From Pontiellaceae bacterium (GTDB taxonomy: Bacteria > Verrucomicrobiota > Kiritimatiellia > Kiritimatiellales > Pontiellaceae), in NCBI GenBank assembly GCA_016937945.1, contig JAFGVP010000008.1, positions 1-56,541 on the forward strand: a DNA stretch of 56,541 nucleotides. Direction: 5' to 3'. Both the position numbers and the translations under genes were made by a program. Positions 8,738-16,729 of this stretch are shown piece after piece. Every line of letters starts with the position of its first letter. Positions within the stretch are counted from its first letter, which is position 1. Under the pieces are notes generated by a model, which saw only the letters and a program-made list of their open reading frames with translations, searched no databases and was not told where the DNA came from.

Positions 8738-9622
8738 CTACCACGTAACGGCGTTCAACAGAGGAAGAACGTCATCGGTGTCTTTCTCTTCGGTGGCATC
8801 AAACAGGTCCGCCAATGCCGCATTGGATTGGCCGTCTTTCCAGGCAGCAAACCGTTCCATCGTAATGCCGGCGGATTCCAGAGATCGCCCGACCGGATTT
8901 TCGGCCAGACGAAAGTCTGCTTCGTGAATGGATCGCTCGATCATGCCTTCAAGGGGTCCGGCGCTTCCGTGCACGAAATTATCACGGCCGGGAAAATCGA
9001 CGCGGTAGTCGGCATACAGCTGACCACGGAAGCTGTCCGTCGCCGCTTTGGCTGCATTGGTGGCTCCCAGTATTTCCTTGCGGAAGCGCAGCCACGACAC
9101 CTGCGCCGGATCAAATTCAACGACATAATAATCCATGCGCGTATCGGGATGATAAAAGTTGGCTTCCATCGCCGGATAAAAGGCGTTGATGCAGTAGCAC
9201 TCGAGCGGTTCCAGCCATGCCATCAGCAGTCCCGTCTGGATTTTTCCGACATCGGCGCCATCCCATAAATCAAACAGCTGATGTGCGTCGATGCCTCGAC
9301 TGGTCAGCAATTCCGGATTGCCCATGATGCGGCCGGCGGCCATTTCGTCATCCCAGACCGAACCGAAACGCTCCTTGAAACGCTCTTTTCCGTCCGAAGA
9401 AATGTCAATCTCTCCATAGGATGCCTTGCTGTACATCTGGTAGTGACGGCGAATGATTTGACAGGCTTTCAGTTCCGGCCCCGTTACGGTGCGACATTGA
9501 ACAAAATCAAACCCATGAACCGGAAAGAATGCCCGGGCCCGTTCAGCTAGAAGATCGGCACTCAGTCCCAGATTAAGGTGATGTACCGGCTTTGTGAACA
9601 CTACGGCCTGATTGATTGTCAT
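8738..9622 (-). CDS. Divergent nucleoside-diphosphate-kinase-like protein with a large insertion
   Basis: 294 residues, about twice the length of ordinary NDK (about 140-150). The ends match the NDK fold. The N-terminus has QAVVFTKP, corresponding to the first strand and Lys of NDK. From about residue 177 it reads WLRFRKEILGATNAAKAA, then SFRGQLYADY and NFVHGSAGPLEGMIER. These align with NDK's R..MG.TNP..A, IRGDF and N.VHGSDS.E.A blocks, so His218 matches the phosphorylated catalytic His. Between them lie about 110 extra residues (roughly 65-175) with no recognisable domain, plus a C-terminal extension. It is cytoplasmic. It sits 9 bases upstream of nothing but follows the rhomboid-like gene (stop at 9632) closely, so the two are probably co-transcribed. 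Activity is plausible but unproven. Confidence 0.62.
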   Translation of the reverse strand: MTINQAVVFTKPVHHLNLGLSADLLAERARAFFPVHGFDFVQCRTVTGPELKACQIIRRHYQMYSKASYGEIDISSDGKERFKERFGSVWDDEMAAGRIMGNPELLTSRGIDAHQLFDLWDGADVGKIQTGLLMAWLEPLECYCINAFYPAMEANFYHPDTRMDYYVVEFDPAQVSWLRFRKEILGATNAAKAATDSFRGQLYADYRVDFPGRDNFVHGSAGPLEGMIERSIHEADFRLAENPVGRSLESAGITMERFAAWKDGQSNAALADLFDATEEKDTDDVLPLLNAVTW

Positions 9623-9631
9623 GACGCCTCC

Positions 9632-10441
9632 TTATTCGTGCTTATGGGTCTCGATATGATTCTCGCAATAACACTTTCCACAGGTTGAGCAGTAACGGAA
9701 ATGCATGGATGGATCGCTCTGGTCCGTCACGCCGCACACTTCGCACTGATGGCGGGCCTGGCTCTCGCGCACGGCCGTTTTCATCTGATACGTCTTGCGC
9801 CGACGCGCGGCATTCATTCCAAGAACCACATCCTTGCCGAAGAAAATCGCATAGTTCAGGAATGCGGCAACCACGCCGAGTTTGTCGCCGATCAGTTGCG
9901 GATGCCCGCCGGACGGCTGCAGCAGGATCAGCATATAATAAGCGCAGGTGATCCATCCCAGCCACTTGACCTTCACGGGAATCACGAAAAAGAGACGAAA
10001 CTCAAAGTTCGGAAAGAGCGTGGCAAACGCCAGAAATACACAACCGAGGAAAAACTCGTTCCCGATGAACGCCGCCGGATTAATGAAGGCCATAACAACG
10101 GTCAACAGATAGCCGAACAGGATAAACAGGTTGAAACGAAAGGTTCCCCACTGATGTTCCAGACTCGACCCAATGAGAAAAAAGACAACGAATGAGATCA
10201 GAAGCCAGAGCGCAAACATGCTGCTGCTAAGATTGACCGAAGGCACCATCAGAAACGAAAGCAGCCGCCACCACTGGCCGACATGCAGAACAACGCCGCC
10301 ATTGAGAATAAAATCACGTTCCTCGGCATAGCCGCCCAGCAACAGGAATGCGCCGACAGCCTGAATAATAATGAGGTAGACAGCAAGGTTGGGTATAGCA
10401 AACGCCCCGAACCGTTTTTCAAGCAAAGAAATCCATTTCAT
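9632..10441 (-). CDS. Rhomboid-like membrane protein lacking catalytic residues, with C-terminal zinc-binding tail
   Basis: 269 residues. About six transmembrane helices (residues 15-205) are arranged like a rhomboid protease, with the L1-loop WR motif preserved in GQWWRLLSFL. The catalytic GxSG serine motif is replaced (FFLGCVFLAFATLF), and the last-helix histidine region reads IGDKLGVVAAF, so the Ser-His dyad is absent. The cytoplasmic tail is basic and ends in a cysteine/histidine cluster (CEVCG, CSTCGKCYCENH, then HKHE) that should bind one or two zinc ions. This predicts a non-proteolytic rhomboid pseudoprotease. No clear Shine-Dalgarno precedes the ATG. It is downstream of the DNRLRE-like gene and 9 bases upstream of the NDK-like gene. 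Confidence 0.68.
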   Translation of the reverse strand: MKWISLLEKRFGAFAIPNLAVYLIIIQAVGAFLLLGGYAEERDFILNGGVVLHVGQWWRLLSFLMVPSVNLSSSMFALWLLISFVVFFLIGSSLEHQWGTFRFNLFILFGYLLTVVMAFINPAAFIGNEFFLGCVFLAFATLFPNFEFRLFFVIPVKVKWLGWITCAYYMLILLQPSGGHPQLIGDKLGVVAAFLNYAIFFGKDVVLGMNAARRRKTYQMKTAVRESQARHQCEVCGVTDQSDPSMHFRYCSTCGKCYCENHIETHKHE

Positions 10442-10495
10442 GGGAAGAGACGGTAGACAAATCAGACGTTGGTTAAAAGAGAGGAATCACTGCAA

Positions 10496-11203
10496 TTATG
10501 GACGGACCGGATTGCCGGCCTTTTTTCCCGGCGATTCGACCGTCAACACGAGGACCGGACCGGCGCCGGACTCCTTTGACGCGATGACATAGTAGCCGTT
10601 CCCGCTCGTTCCCCACAGCCCCAGCGTAACAACCGGCATTTTTGATGTCCGTATCTTTTCGAGCCAGTCCACCGTGGAGAGCTTCAGCAGAACCTGCCCG
10701 CCGGCCTTCCATTCGGTGACGGACTGCCGGGCCACCGGAGAGAGCCATAATGAGGAATCATCCAGTCCACGAGCATCCCGCCCCATGGCGGTTTGCCATG
10801 GAACATCAGGAAAACTGCAACAGGAAAAGGTTACCTCGCCCTGCAGGGCATTCCGGCCCTGCGATCCGCGGCTGCCGGCGCCCTCCTTCCAGGTGGAGTT
10901 AACCGGCGTGGAAACCATGGGAACCGCCTGAAACGACATGGCGCGCGGATTGTCATTCTGCATATTCAGGCGGAGCTCGGCAAAAAGAATGCGATTGGTG
11001 ACGGAAGAGAGATCAAATCCGATAAGGGTTCGTACGACGGGAGAATGAGCCATGTACAGATCGGCGCTGGCGCCGCTGTTCTGATTGCGCTCATTGGAGC
11101 GACCGAACGTATCTTTGGCCACCTTGATCTCCAGCGTTTCAGCCGGAGAGACCATGGCAGCAGCGAGCAGAATCAACAGCGAATACAAAATGGATGTTTT
11201 CAC
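10496..11203 (-). CDS. Secreted DNRLRE-like carbohydrate-module protein
   Basis: 235 residues, opening with a signal peptide (MKTSILYSLLILLAAAMVSPAE). The mature protein resembles the DNRLRE (disaggregatase-related) beta-sandwich: an opening KDTFGRSNERNQNSG segment, TLIGFDLSSVTNRILFAELRL, a W..G substitution region, then VTEWKAGGQVLLKL and a closing strand. Such modules occur in secreted polysaccharide-active or surface proteins. No catalytic domain is attached here. The start is a GTG at 11203 with AGAGG five bases before it. It could be the first gene of a unit with the rhomboid-like and NDK-like genes. Confidence 0.6.
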   Translation of the reverse strand: MKTSILYSLLILLAAAMVSPAETLEIKVAKDTFGRSNERNQNSGASADLYMAHSPVVRTLIGFDLSSVTNRILFAELRLNMQNDNPRAMSFQAVPMVSTPVNSTWKEGAGSRGSQGRNALQGEVTFSCCSFPDVPWQTAMGRDARGLDDSSLWLSPVARQSVTEWKAGGQVLLKLSTVDWLEKIRTSKMPVVTLGLWGTSGNGYYVIASKESGAGPVLVLTVESPGKKAGNPVRP

Positions 11204-11292
11204 GGGAACCTCTCTTTTCCTTTGGCGGAATAGTAACAGGGTGCAGGATCAACGCAAGCCATGTCCTTCAACCATCTGGCAAGGCAGTTCCA

Positions 11293-11321
11293 TTGACGAA
11301 CCCCCGCAACCTTTCTAGAAT
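11293..11321 (+). promoter_or_regulatory. Strong sigma-70-type promoter of gdhA
   Basis: TTGACG at 11293-11298 and TAGAAT at 11316-11321 are separated by exactly 17 bases, each five of six to consensus. Transcription would start near 11328, just ahead of the GGAGG at 11334. This rules out the upstream in-frame starts and fixes the ATG at 11344. Confidence 0.72.
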
Positions 11322-11343
11322 GACCCCGGATCTGGAGGTACAT

Positions 11344-12645
11344 ATGACGAAACGGCCGAAACTGTTTAAGGATGCCTTGCGGCGCCTCGAAAATGCATTG
11401 AAACATACGGACCTGAGTGAAGAGATTGCCTTGCGCATCGGCACCCCGAAATCCTGCCTGGAGGTCTCGGTTCCGGTCCGGCGCGATGACGGCTCGCTTG
11501 ACTTTTTTACAGGCTATCGCGTCCGGCACGACGACACCCGCGGCCCGACTAAAGGCGGACTGCGCTATCATCCATCCGTCAGCCGGGACGAGGTCCAATC
11601 GCTCGCATTCTGGATGACCTTCAAGTGCGCCGTTGTCGGCATCCCGTTCGGCGGAGCAAAAGGCGGAATTTCAGTGGATGCCAAGTCGCTCAGCCCCATG
11701 GAGCTCGAACGGCTCAGCCGCGGATATATCCGACTGATCGCCGACTTTATCGGTCCAGACGTCGATATTCCCGCGCCGGACATGTATACCAACGAACGCA
11801 TCATGGGCTGGATGATGGATGAATATTCAACGATCCGCCGGCAGAACTGCCCCGCTGTCATTACCGGAAAGCCGGTCAGCATGGGCGGCAGCGTTGGACG
11901 ATCCGACGCCACCGGCCGCGGCGCCTTCTATTGCATCAGGGAGCTGGCCGGAAAACATGGAATGAATCCGTCGGACACCCGAGTCGCGATTCAGGGATTC
12001 GGAAATGCCGGACAGAGTGTGGCGCGCCTGCTCCATAAAGACGGCTACCGGATTGTTGCCGTCAGCGATTCGCAGGGCGCCGTCTATTCCCCCGATGGAT
12101 TCGATGTGCCCAGCCTGATCCGCATCAAAGAGGAAACCCGCCATGTTCAGGCCGTTTATTGCGACAGCGCACTTTGCCACGCCATCGATGCCACAACGAT
12201 GAGTAACGAGGAATTGCTGGAGCTGGATATCGACTTGCTGATTCCTGCCGCCATGGAAAATCAGATCACCGCAGAAAATGCCCCGCGTATTAAGGCCAAA
12301 CGGATTGTGGAGGTGGCAAACGGCCCGATTACTTCAGAAGCGGATGAGATTCTATTTGAGCGAGGCATTGAGGTGCTGCCAGACATTCTGGCCAATGCCG
12401 GCGGCGTAACGGTCAGCTATTTTGAGTGGCTCCAGAACCGCTCCGGCCTTTACTGGGAACTGCAGGAGGTCCACCGGAAGCTGCAGGCCATCATGGCTAG
12501 GGAATTTTCAAACGTGTACGAGCTGGCCCGGGAAATCAATACCGACCTCCGGACCGCCGCCTATGTTCATGCCGTCCGGCGCATCGGTGAAACCATGGAA
12601 GCCAAAGGAACGAGCGCCTATTTTTCCCATCCAAAGGAGCACTGA
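11344..12645 (+). CDS. gdhA: Glutamate dehydrogenase (Glu/Leu/Phe/Val dehydrogenase family)
   Basis: 433 residues, normal for the hexameric enzyme that interconverts glutamate with 2-oxoglutarate and ammonia using NAD(P)(H). The catalytic domain shows KGGLRYHPSVSRDEVQ, WMTFKCAVVGIPFGGAKGGI with the active-site lysines, and IPAPDMYTN. The nucleotide-binding domain begins with TGRGAFYCIRE and the Rossmann loop QGFGNAGQSVA. The start is set by GGAGG five bases before this ATG and by the promoter immediately upstream. Cofactor preference cannot be assigned safely. No terminator is visible before the HAD gene, 59 bases downstream on the same strand. Confidence 0.93.
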   Translation: MTKRPKLFKDALRRLENALKHTDLSEEIALRIGTPKSCLEVSVPVRRDDGSLDFFTGYRVRHDDTRGPTKGGLRYHPSVSRDEVQSLAFWMTFKCAVVGIPFGGAKGGISVDAKSLSPMELERLSRGYIRLIADFIGPDVDIPAPDMYTNERIMGWMMDEYSTIRRQNCPAVITGKPVSMGGSVGRSDATGRGAFYCIRELAGKHGMNPSDTRVAIQGFGNAGQSVARLLHKDGYRIVAVSDSQGAVYSPDGFDVPSLIRIKEETRHVQAVYCDSALCHAIDATTMSNEELLELDIDLLIPAAMENQITAENAPRIKAKRIVEVANGPITSEADEILFERGIEVLPDILANAGGVTVSYFEWLQNRSGLYWELQEVHRKLQAIMAREFSNVYELAREINTDLRTAAYVHAVRRIGETMEAKGTSAYFSHPKEH

Positions 12646-12704
12646 TTCCATTTCTTTCCCGATCGGACCTTGGCAAGTCCCTCGCATTCCCGAATGATAC
12701 AGCC

Positions 12705-13595
12705 ATGAAACCGCTTGAAGATATTGTAACCGAACGATGTTCTCTGCTGGAACCGATTGCGACCGGTGTAAATCCTGAGCTTTCAAAACTGCCCGGAATC
12801 CGCGCCATTCTGTTTGATGTCTATGGAACCCTGCTGATTTCCGGCTCAGGCGATGTCGGAACGGCCACCGCAACCGATACGGCAGAGGCCCTGACGCAGG
12901 CGCTGGGAGATGCCCACTTTCAAGGTGATCTGGCTCAGGCTGGCGAACGGGGCAAATGCATTCTGAAGGCTGAAGTGCAGGAATGGCACCATGCCAGCCG
13001 CACGGCAGGAATTGAGCATCCGGAAGTCGACATCGCCGCGATCTGGAAACGGGTGGTCCGGCGCCTGCGCAGCGAACACCTTCTGGAACCGGCATCGATT
13101 GATATCGAACCGATTCGCCAGCTTGGAATGGAATATGAGTGCCGGGTCAACCCCACCTGGCCGATGCCCGGCTGTCGGGGAACCACTCAGGCATTGAAGA
13201 ATCGCGGATATGTACTGGGAATTGTCTCCAACGCCCAGTTTTACACCCCCCTGCTCTTCTCCGCCTTTTTCGGGCAGACCGTTGAAAAGCTCGGGTTTGA
13301 TCCCGACTGCTGCATCTGGTCCTTTAAAGAGCTGGAAGGCAAACCGTCCGACCAACTGTTCCCGAAGGCCGGCGCCGCCCTGCTGAAAAACCATGGTATC
13401 GCCTTATCCGAAACCCTTTATGTCGGAAATGATATGCTGAACGATATATATACCGCGAAAAAAGCCGGCTGCAGAACCGCTCTCTTTGCCGGAGACCGCC
13501 GCTCCCTGCGCATGAGGGATCAGGATGAACGATGCATGAATCTCAGACCGGACGCCGTAATCACGGAACTCAAACAGATTCTTGAGATCGTCTAA
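12705..13595 (+). CDS. HAD-superfamily hydrolase
   Basis: 296 residues. Haloacid-dehalogenase-type phosphatase with motif I as LFDVYGTLL (nucleophile Asp38), a helical cap insertion (about residues 50-150), motif II in GIVSNAQ, a lysine in the GKPSDQLF segment and motif IV as YVGNDMLNDIYTAKKAG. The second motif-I Asp is replaced by Tyr, as in dehalogenase-like members, so substrate class is open: it may be a phosphatase or another C-group hydrolase. No signal peptide. Its stop overlaps the stop of the convergent PHP gene in a shared CTAA. Confidence 0.82.
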   Translation: MKPLEDIVTERCSLLEPIATGVNPELSKLPGIRAILFDVYGTLLISGSGDVGTATATDTAEALTQALGDAHFQGDLAQAGERGKCILKAEVQEWHHASRTAGIEHPEVDIAAIWKRVVRRLRSEHLLEPASIDIEPIRQLGMEYECRVNPTWPMPGCRGTTQALKNRGYVLGIVSNAQFYTPLLFSAFFGQTVEKLGFDPDCCIWSFKELEGKPSDQLFPKAGAALLKNHGIALSETLYVGNDMLNDIYTAKKAGCRTALFAGDRRSLRMRDQDERCMNLRPDAVITELKQILEIV

Positions 13596-14443
13596 GACTG
13601 GACCAACAGCTGCTTGGCTGCTTTCAGGTTTTCCAGCGCTTCATCAGGAACCCGAAGCTGACCAAAACCGGACCCCAGTTTGAGATCCGGTGAATTATCT
13701 CCGTGATAGTCGGTTCCCCCGGTACAGATCAGGTCAAAATCTTTTGCCCATCCGCAGAACTTCTCGATGTTCTCGGGCTTGTGTTCCGCATAGTAGGCCT
13801 CGATTCCGCCAAGACCACACGCTTTCAATCCCTTGACCACCCCCTTCAGCTGATCATCGGGAAGGTGAATCGTGGCCGGATGCGCCAAAACAGAAATTCC
13901 GCCGGCAGCATGAATCAGCTCAATGCACTCACGCGCCGTATACCGGTAACGCTCGACATAAGCCGGCCGGCCTTTGCCCAGCAAAAGATCAAATGCCGCC
14001 TTGCGTGATTTAACATGCCCCCGCTCCACCAAAGCCTCGGCAAAGTGGGGGCGCCCCACGACATCACACCCCGCATGCTTTTCCACATCACTCCACATCA
14101 GCACATAGCCGAGCTTGTTGAGCTTTTTCAGGATTTCAGTATTCCGCTCATCGCGGCCGGCACGGACTGTCTCGATCTTTTCGAGAAGCGCTCGACAGGT
14201 ATGATCCACGAAATAGCCAAGCACATGCATGGTTCCCCTCTCGCATTCCGCGCTGAGCTCAATGCCCGGAACAGCCTCAACAACCGATCCCGAAGCAGCA
14301 TCAAGCAGGGGCTCAATTCCCCCGACGGTATCATGATCGGTCAGCGCAAGAGCCGTAAGCCCACGCTTTTCCGCCTTTTTAACCAGTTCGGCAGGCGTAT
14401 CGGTGCCATCAGAATAAACAGAATGTACGTGCAGGTCGATCAC
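13592..14443 (-). CDS. PHP-domain phosphoesterase (YciV/RNase AM type)
   Basis: 283 residues. A trinuclear-metal PHP domain shows its metal ligands in order: DLHVHSVYSDGT, ALTDHDTVGG, a glutamate in PGIELS, GRPHFAEAL, VLAHPATIH and GGTDYHGDN. This matches YciV-like enzymes, which degrade short RNA or 3',5'-bisphosphonucleotides. The start is the GTG at 14443, giving VIDLHVHS at the very N-terminus as in homologues, with GGAGG seven bases upstream. Longer ATG starts would put the ribosome site inside the gene. It is cytoplasmic. A promoter is visible at 14472-14500, and the gene is divergent from transketolase. Confidence 0.88.
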   Translation of the reverse strand: MIDLHVHSVYSDGTDTPAELVKKAEKRGLTALALTDHDTVGGIEPLLDAASGSVVEAVPGIELSAECERGTMHVLGYFVDHTCRALLEKIETVRAGRDERNTEILKKLNKLGYVLMWSDVEKHAGCDVVGRPHFAEALVERGHVKSRKAAFDLLLGKGRPAYVERYRYTARECIELIHAAGGISVLAHPATIHLPDDQLKGVVKGLKACGLGGIEAYYAEHKPENIEKFCGWAKDFDLICTGGTDYHGDNSPDLKLGSGFGQLRVPDEALENLKAAKQLLVQS

Positions 14444-14471
14444 ACAAAAGCCTCCAAGCAATATCCTCATT

Positions 14472-14500
14472 ACTATAGAGATGAGAATCCCGTTCGCCAA
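14472..14500 (-). promoter_or_regulatory. Promoter of the PHP phosphoesterase gene
   Basis: On the minus strand TTGGCG (14495-14500) and TATAGT (14472-14477) are separated by 17 bases. The predicted transcript starts about 22 bases before the GTG at 14443. Confidence 0.55.
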
Positions 14501-14615
14501 ACATCTATTATGCAAATCCAACCTTTCCCGGAAAATGGCTTGTATTGCGGGGGCCGGGAATTATCTTTGGTCCCTCATTTACATATTACCTATTGTTAAA
14601 AAAGGAGAAACACCT

Positions 14616-16601
14616 ATGAATATGAGTCTCGTAGCCAATACGATTCGCGGACTCGCGATGGATGGCGTACAGGCTGCCAACTCCGGACATCCGGGTATGC
14701 CGATGGGCATGGCTGACGTTGCAGCAGTACTTTGGACCAAATACCTTAAGCATAATCCGGAAAATCCGAACTGGGTTGACCGCGACCGCTTTATTCTCTC
14801 CGCCGGCCATGGTTCCATGCTGATCTACAGCCTTCTCCACCTCTCCGGATACGATCTTCCGATCGAAGAACTCCAGAAGTTCCGTCAATGGGGCTCCAAG
14901 ACGGCCGGACACCCGGAATTCGGTCACACCATCGGGGTTGAAACCACCACCGGCCCGCTGGGTCAGGGTTGTGCCAACGGCGTCGGCATGACGATAGCCG
15001 AAAAAATGCTCTCCGTTCGCTATAACAGCGACGCCCACAAGATTGTCGATCACTATACCTACGTAATCGCATCCGAAGGTGAATTTGAAGAAGGCATCTC
15101 CCACGAAGTATTCTCCCTGGCCGGCAACCACGGCCTTGGCAAGCTGATCGTATTCTACGACCAGAACTTTATCTCCATTGAAGGCGACACCCATATCACC
15201 TACACCGACAACGTGACCAAGCGTATGGAAGCCTACGGCTGGCAGGTGCAGGAAGTGGACGGACACAATCACGACGAAATCGCCACCGCAATCGAAGCCG
15301 CTCAGGCTGAAACAGAAAAGCCGTCGGTCATTATCTGCAACACCAAGATCGGCTTTGGTTCTCCGAACAAGCAGGGTTCCCACGATGTACACGGAGCCCC
15401 GCTGGGTGAAGACGAGGTGGCCGCCACCAAGAAAAATCTCGGCATGCCGGAAGACAAGTTCTTCGTCCCGCAGGAAGTCCGCGATATTTTCGCAGCCCGC
15501 GTTGAAGAAATGAAGAAGGTCGAAGCCCTCTGGAACACCGAATTCGCCAAGTTTGCCCAGGCGGAACCGGCGAAGGCACTGGAATGGGATAAAGCCCAGC
15601 AGGGCGAACTGCCGGCGGACCTCGCATCCAAGCTCGACCTGTTCGAAGCCGGATCCTCCATGGCAACCCGCTCTTCTTCTGGCAAGGTAATCAATGCTCT
15701 CGCCAAGGAAATCCCCTACCTCGTCGGCGGATCAGCCGACCTGGCCCCATCCAACAACACCTATATGGCCGGTCTCGGCGACATCGGCAAGGATGCCTTT
15801 GATGGCCGAAACTTCCACTTCGGGGTTCGCGAGCTCGGCATGGCCGCCATCATGAACGGCGTTCAGCTGCACGGCGGATTCCGGATCTTCGGCGGCACCT
15901 TCATGGTATTTGCCGATTATGTCCGTCCGGCAGCCCGCCTGGCGGCACTCATGGGACTTCCGGTAGTTTATGTATTCACCCACGACAGCTTCTGCGTCGG
16001 CGAAGACGGCCCGACCCATCAGCCGATCGAAACCATCGCCAGCCTGCGCATGATCCCGAACATGACCGTGATCCGCCCGGCAGATGCAACCGAAGTGGCC
16101 GTAGCATGGATTGCCGCCCTTGAAAACAAGTCCGGTCCGACCGCACTGGCGCTGACCCGTCAGAACCTGCCGACCATCGACCGTTCGGCATTCCCGTCTG
16201 CGGAAAACGTCAAGAAGGGTGCGTACACTCTTTGGCAGAGCGGTGAAGGCACGCCGGAACTGGTTATGATCGCCACGGGTTCGGAAGTTGAAATGACCCT
16301 TGCGGCCGCACAGAAGCTCGGCGAAGAAGGCAAGAATGTTCGCGTCGTGAGCATGCCCTCCTGGGAACTGTTCGAAAAGCAGGATGCAGAATACCAGAAC
16401 TCCGTCATCCCGAACGATGTTCCGAAGCGCATGGCGGTTGAAGCGGGAACCAGCTTCGGCTGGGAACGCTATGTCGGCCGCTGCGGTGCGCTGATCACCA
16501 AGAGCGATTTCGGTGCATCCGGCCCGTTCAAGGTGCTGCAGGAAAAGTTCGGCTTTACAGCGGACAACATCTACAGCAAGGCGGCGGAACTGCTCGGTTA
16601 A
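14616..16601 (+). CDS. tkt: Transketolase
   Basis: 661 residues, normal length. It transfers two-carbon units between sugar phosphates in the pentose phosphate pathway using thiamine diphosphate. Landmarks are ANSGHPGMPMGMADV at the N-terminus, SAGHGSMLIY, GPLGQG, FYDQNFISIEG, VGGSADLAPSN and DGPTHQPIE. The canonical GDG of the thiamine-diphosphate/Mg motif is IASEGEFEEG here (Ser153-Glu154-Gly155), an unusual Asp-to-Glu change; the downstream Asn (184) is kept. AAAGGAG eight bases before the ATG sets the start, and in-frame codons further upstream are not part of the protein. It is followed by a terminator. Confidence 0.95.
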   Translation: MNMSLVANTIRGLAMDGVQAANSGHPGMPMGMADVAAVLWTKYLKHNPENPNWVDRDRFILSAGHGSMLIYSLLHLSGYDLPIEELQKFRQWGSKTAGHPEFGHTIGVETTTGPLGQGCANGVGMTIAEKMLSVRYNSDAHKIVDHYTYVIASEGEFEEGISHEVFSLAGNHGLGKLIVFYDQNFISIEGDTHITYTDNVTKRMEAYGWQVQEVDGHNHDEIATAIEAAQAETEKPSVIICNTKIGFGSPNKQGSHDVHGAPLGEDEVAATKKNLGMPEDKFFVPQEVRDIFAARVEEMKKVEALWNTEFAKFAQAEPAKALEWDKAQQGELPADLASKLDLFEAGSSMATRSSSGKVINALAKEIPYLVGGSADLAPSNNTYMAGLGDIGKDAFDGRNFHFGVRELGMAAIMNGVQLHGGFRIFGGTFMVFADYVRPAARLAALMGLPVVYVFTHDSFCVGEDGPTHQPIETIASLRMIPNMTVIRPADATEVAVAWIAALENKSGPTALALTRQNLPTIDRSAFPSAENVKKGAYTLWQSGEGTPELVMIATGSEVEMTLAAAQKLGEEGKNVRVVSMPSWELFEKQDAEYQNSVIPNDVPKRMAVEAGTSFGWERYVGRCGALITKSDFGASGPFKVLQEKFGFTADNIYSKAAELLG

Positions 16602-16627
16602 TCCCGAAAACGCTCCAAGCTGACGAA

Positions 16628-16656
16628 AACGCTCCGGTTTGTCCGGGGCGTTTTTC
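16628..16656 (+). terminator. Rho-independent terminator after tkt
   Basis: A ten-base stem (AACGCTCCGG / CCGGGGCGTT, one G-T pair) with a TTTGT loop is followed by five T residues. It lies 26 bases after the transketolase stop. Confidence 0.8.
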
Positions 16657-16664
16657 ATTTGGGG

Positions 16665-16693
16665 TTGCGCAGGCCGTGCCTGATTCGTACACT
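16665..16693 (+). promoter_or_regulatory. Possible promoter of purC
   Basis: TTGCGC (16665-16670) and TACACT (16688-16693) have 17-base spacing and lie just after the tkt terminator, about 37 bases before the purC ATG. Each hexamer is four of six to consensus. Confidence 0.42.
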
Positions 16694-16729
16694 CCGCCGC
16701 ATTCAGGAACTTAACACACAGGAGATAAA

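Noticed and set aside
9281-9550. Plus-strand frame within the NDK-like gene
   Set aside because: Shadow; the minus-strand frame shows clear NDK motifs.
14586-16658. Two long minus-strand frames opposite transketolase
   Set aside because: Codon-bias shadows of a highly expressed gene, ending and starting at positions unrelated to any promoter.
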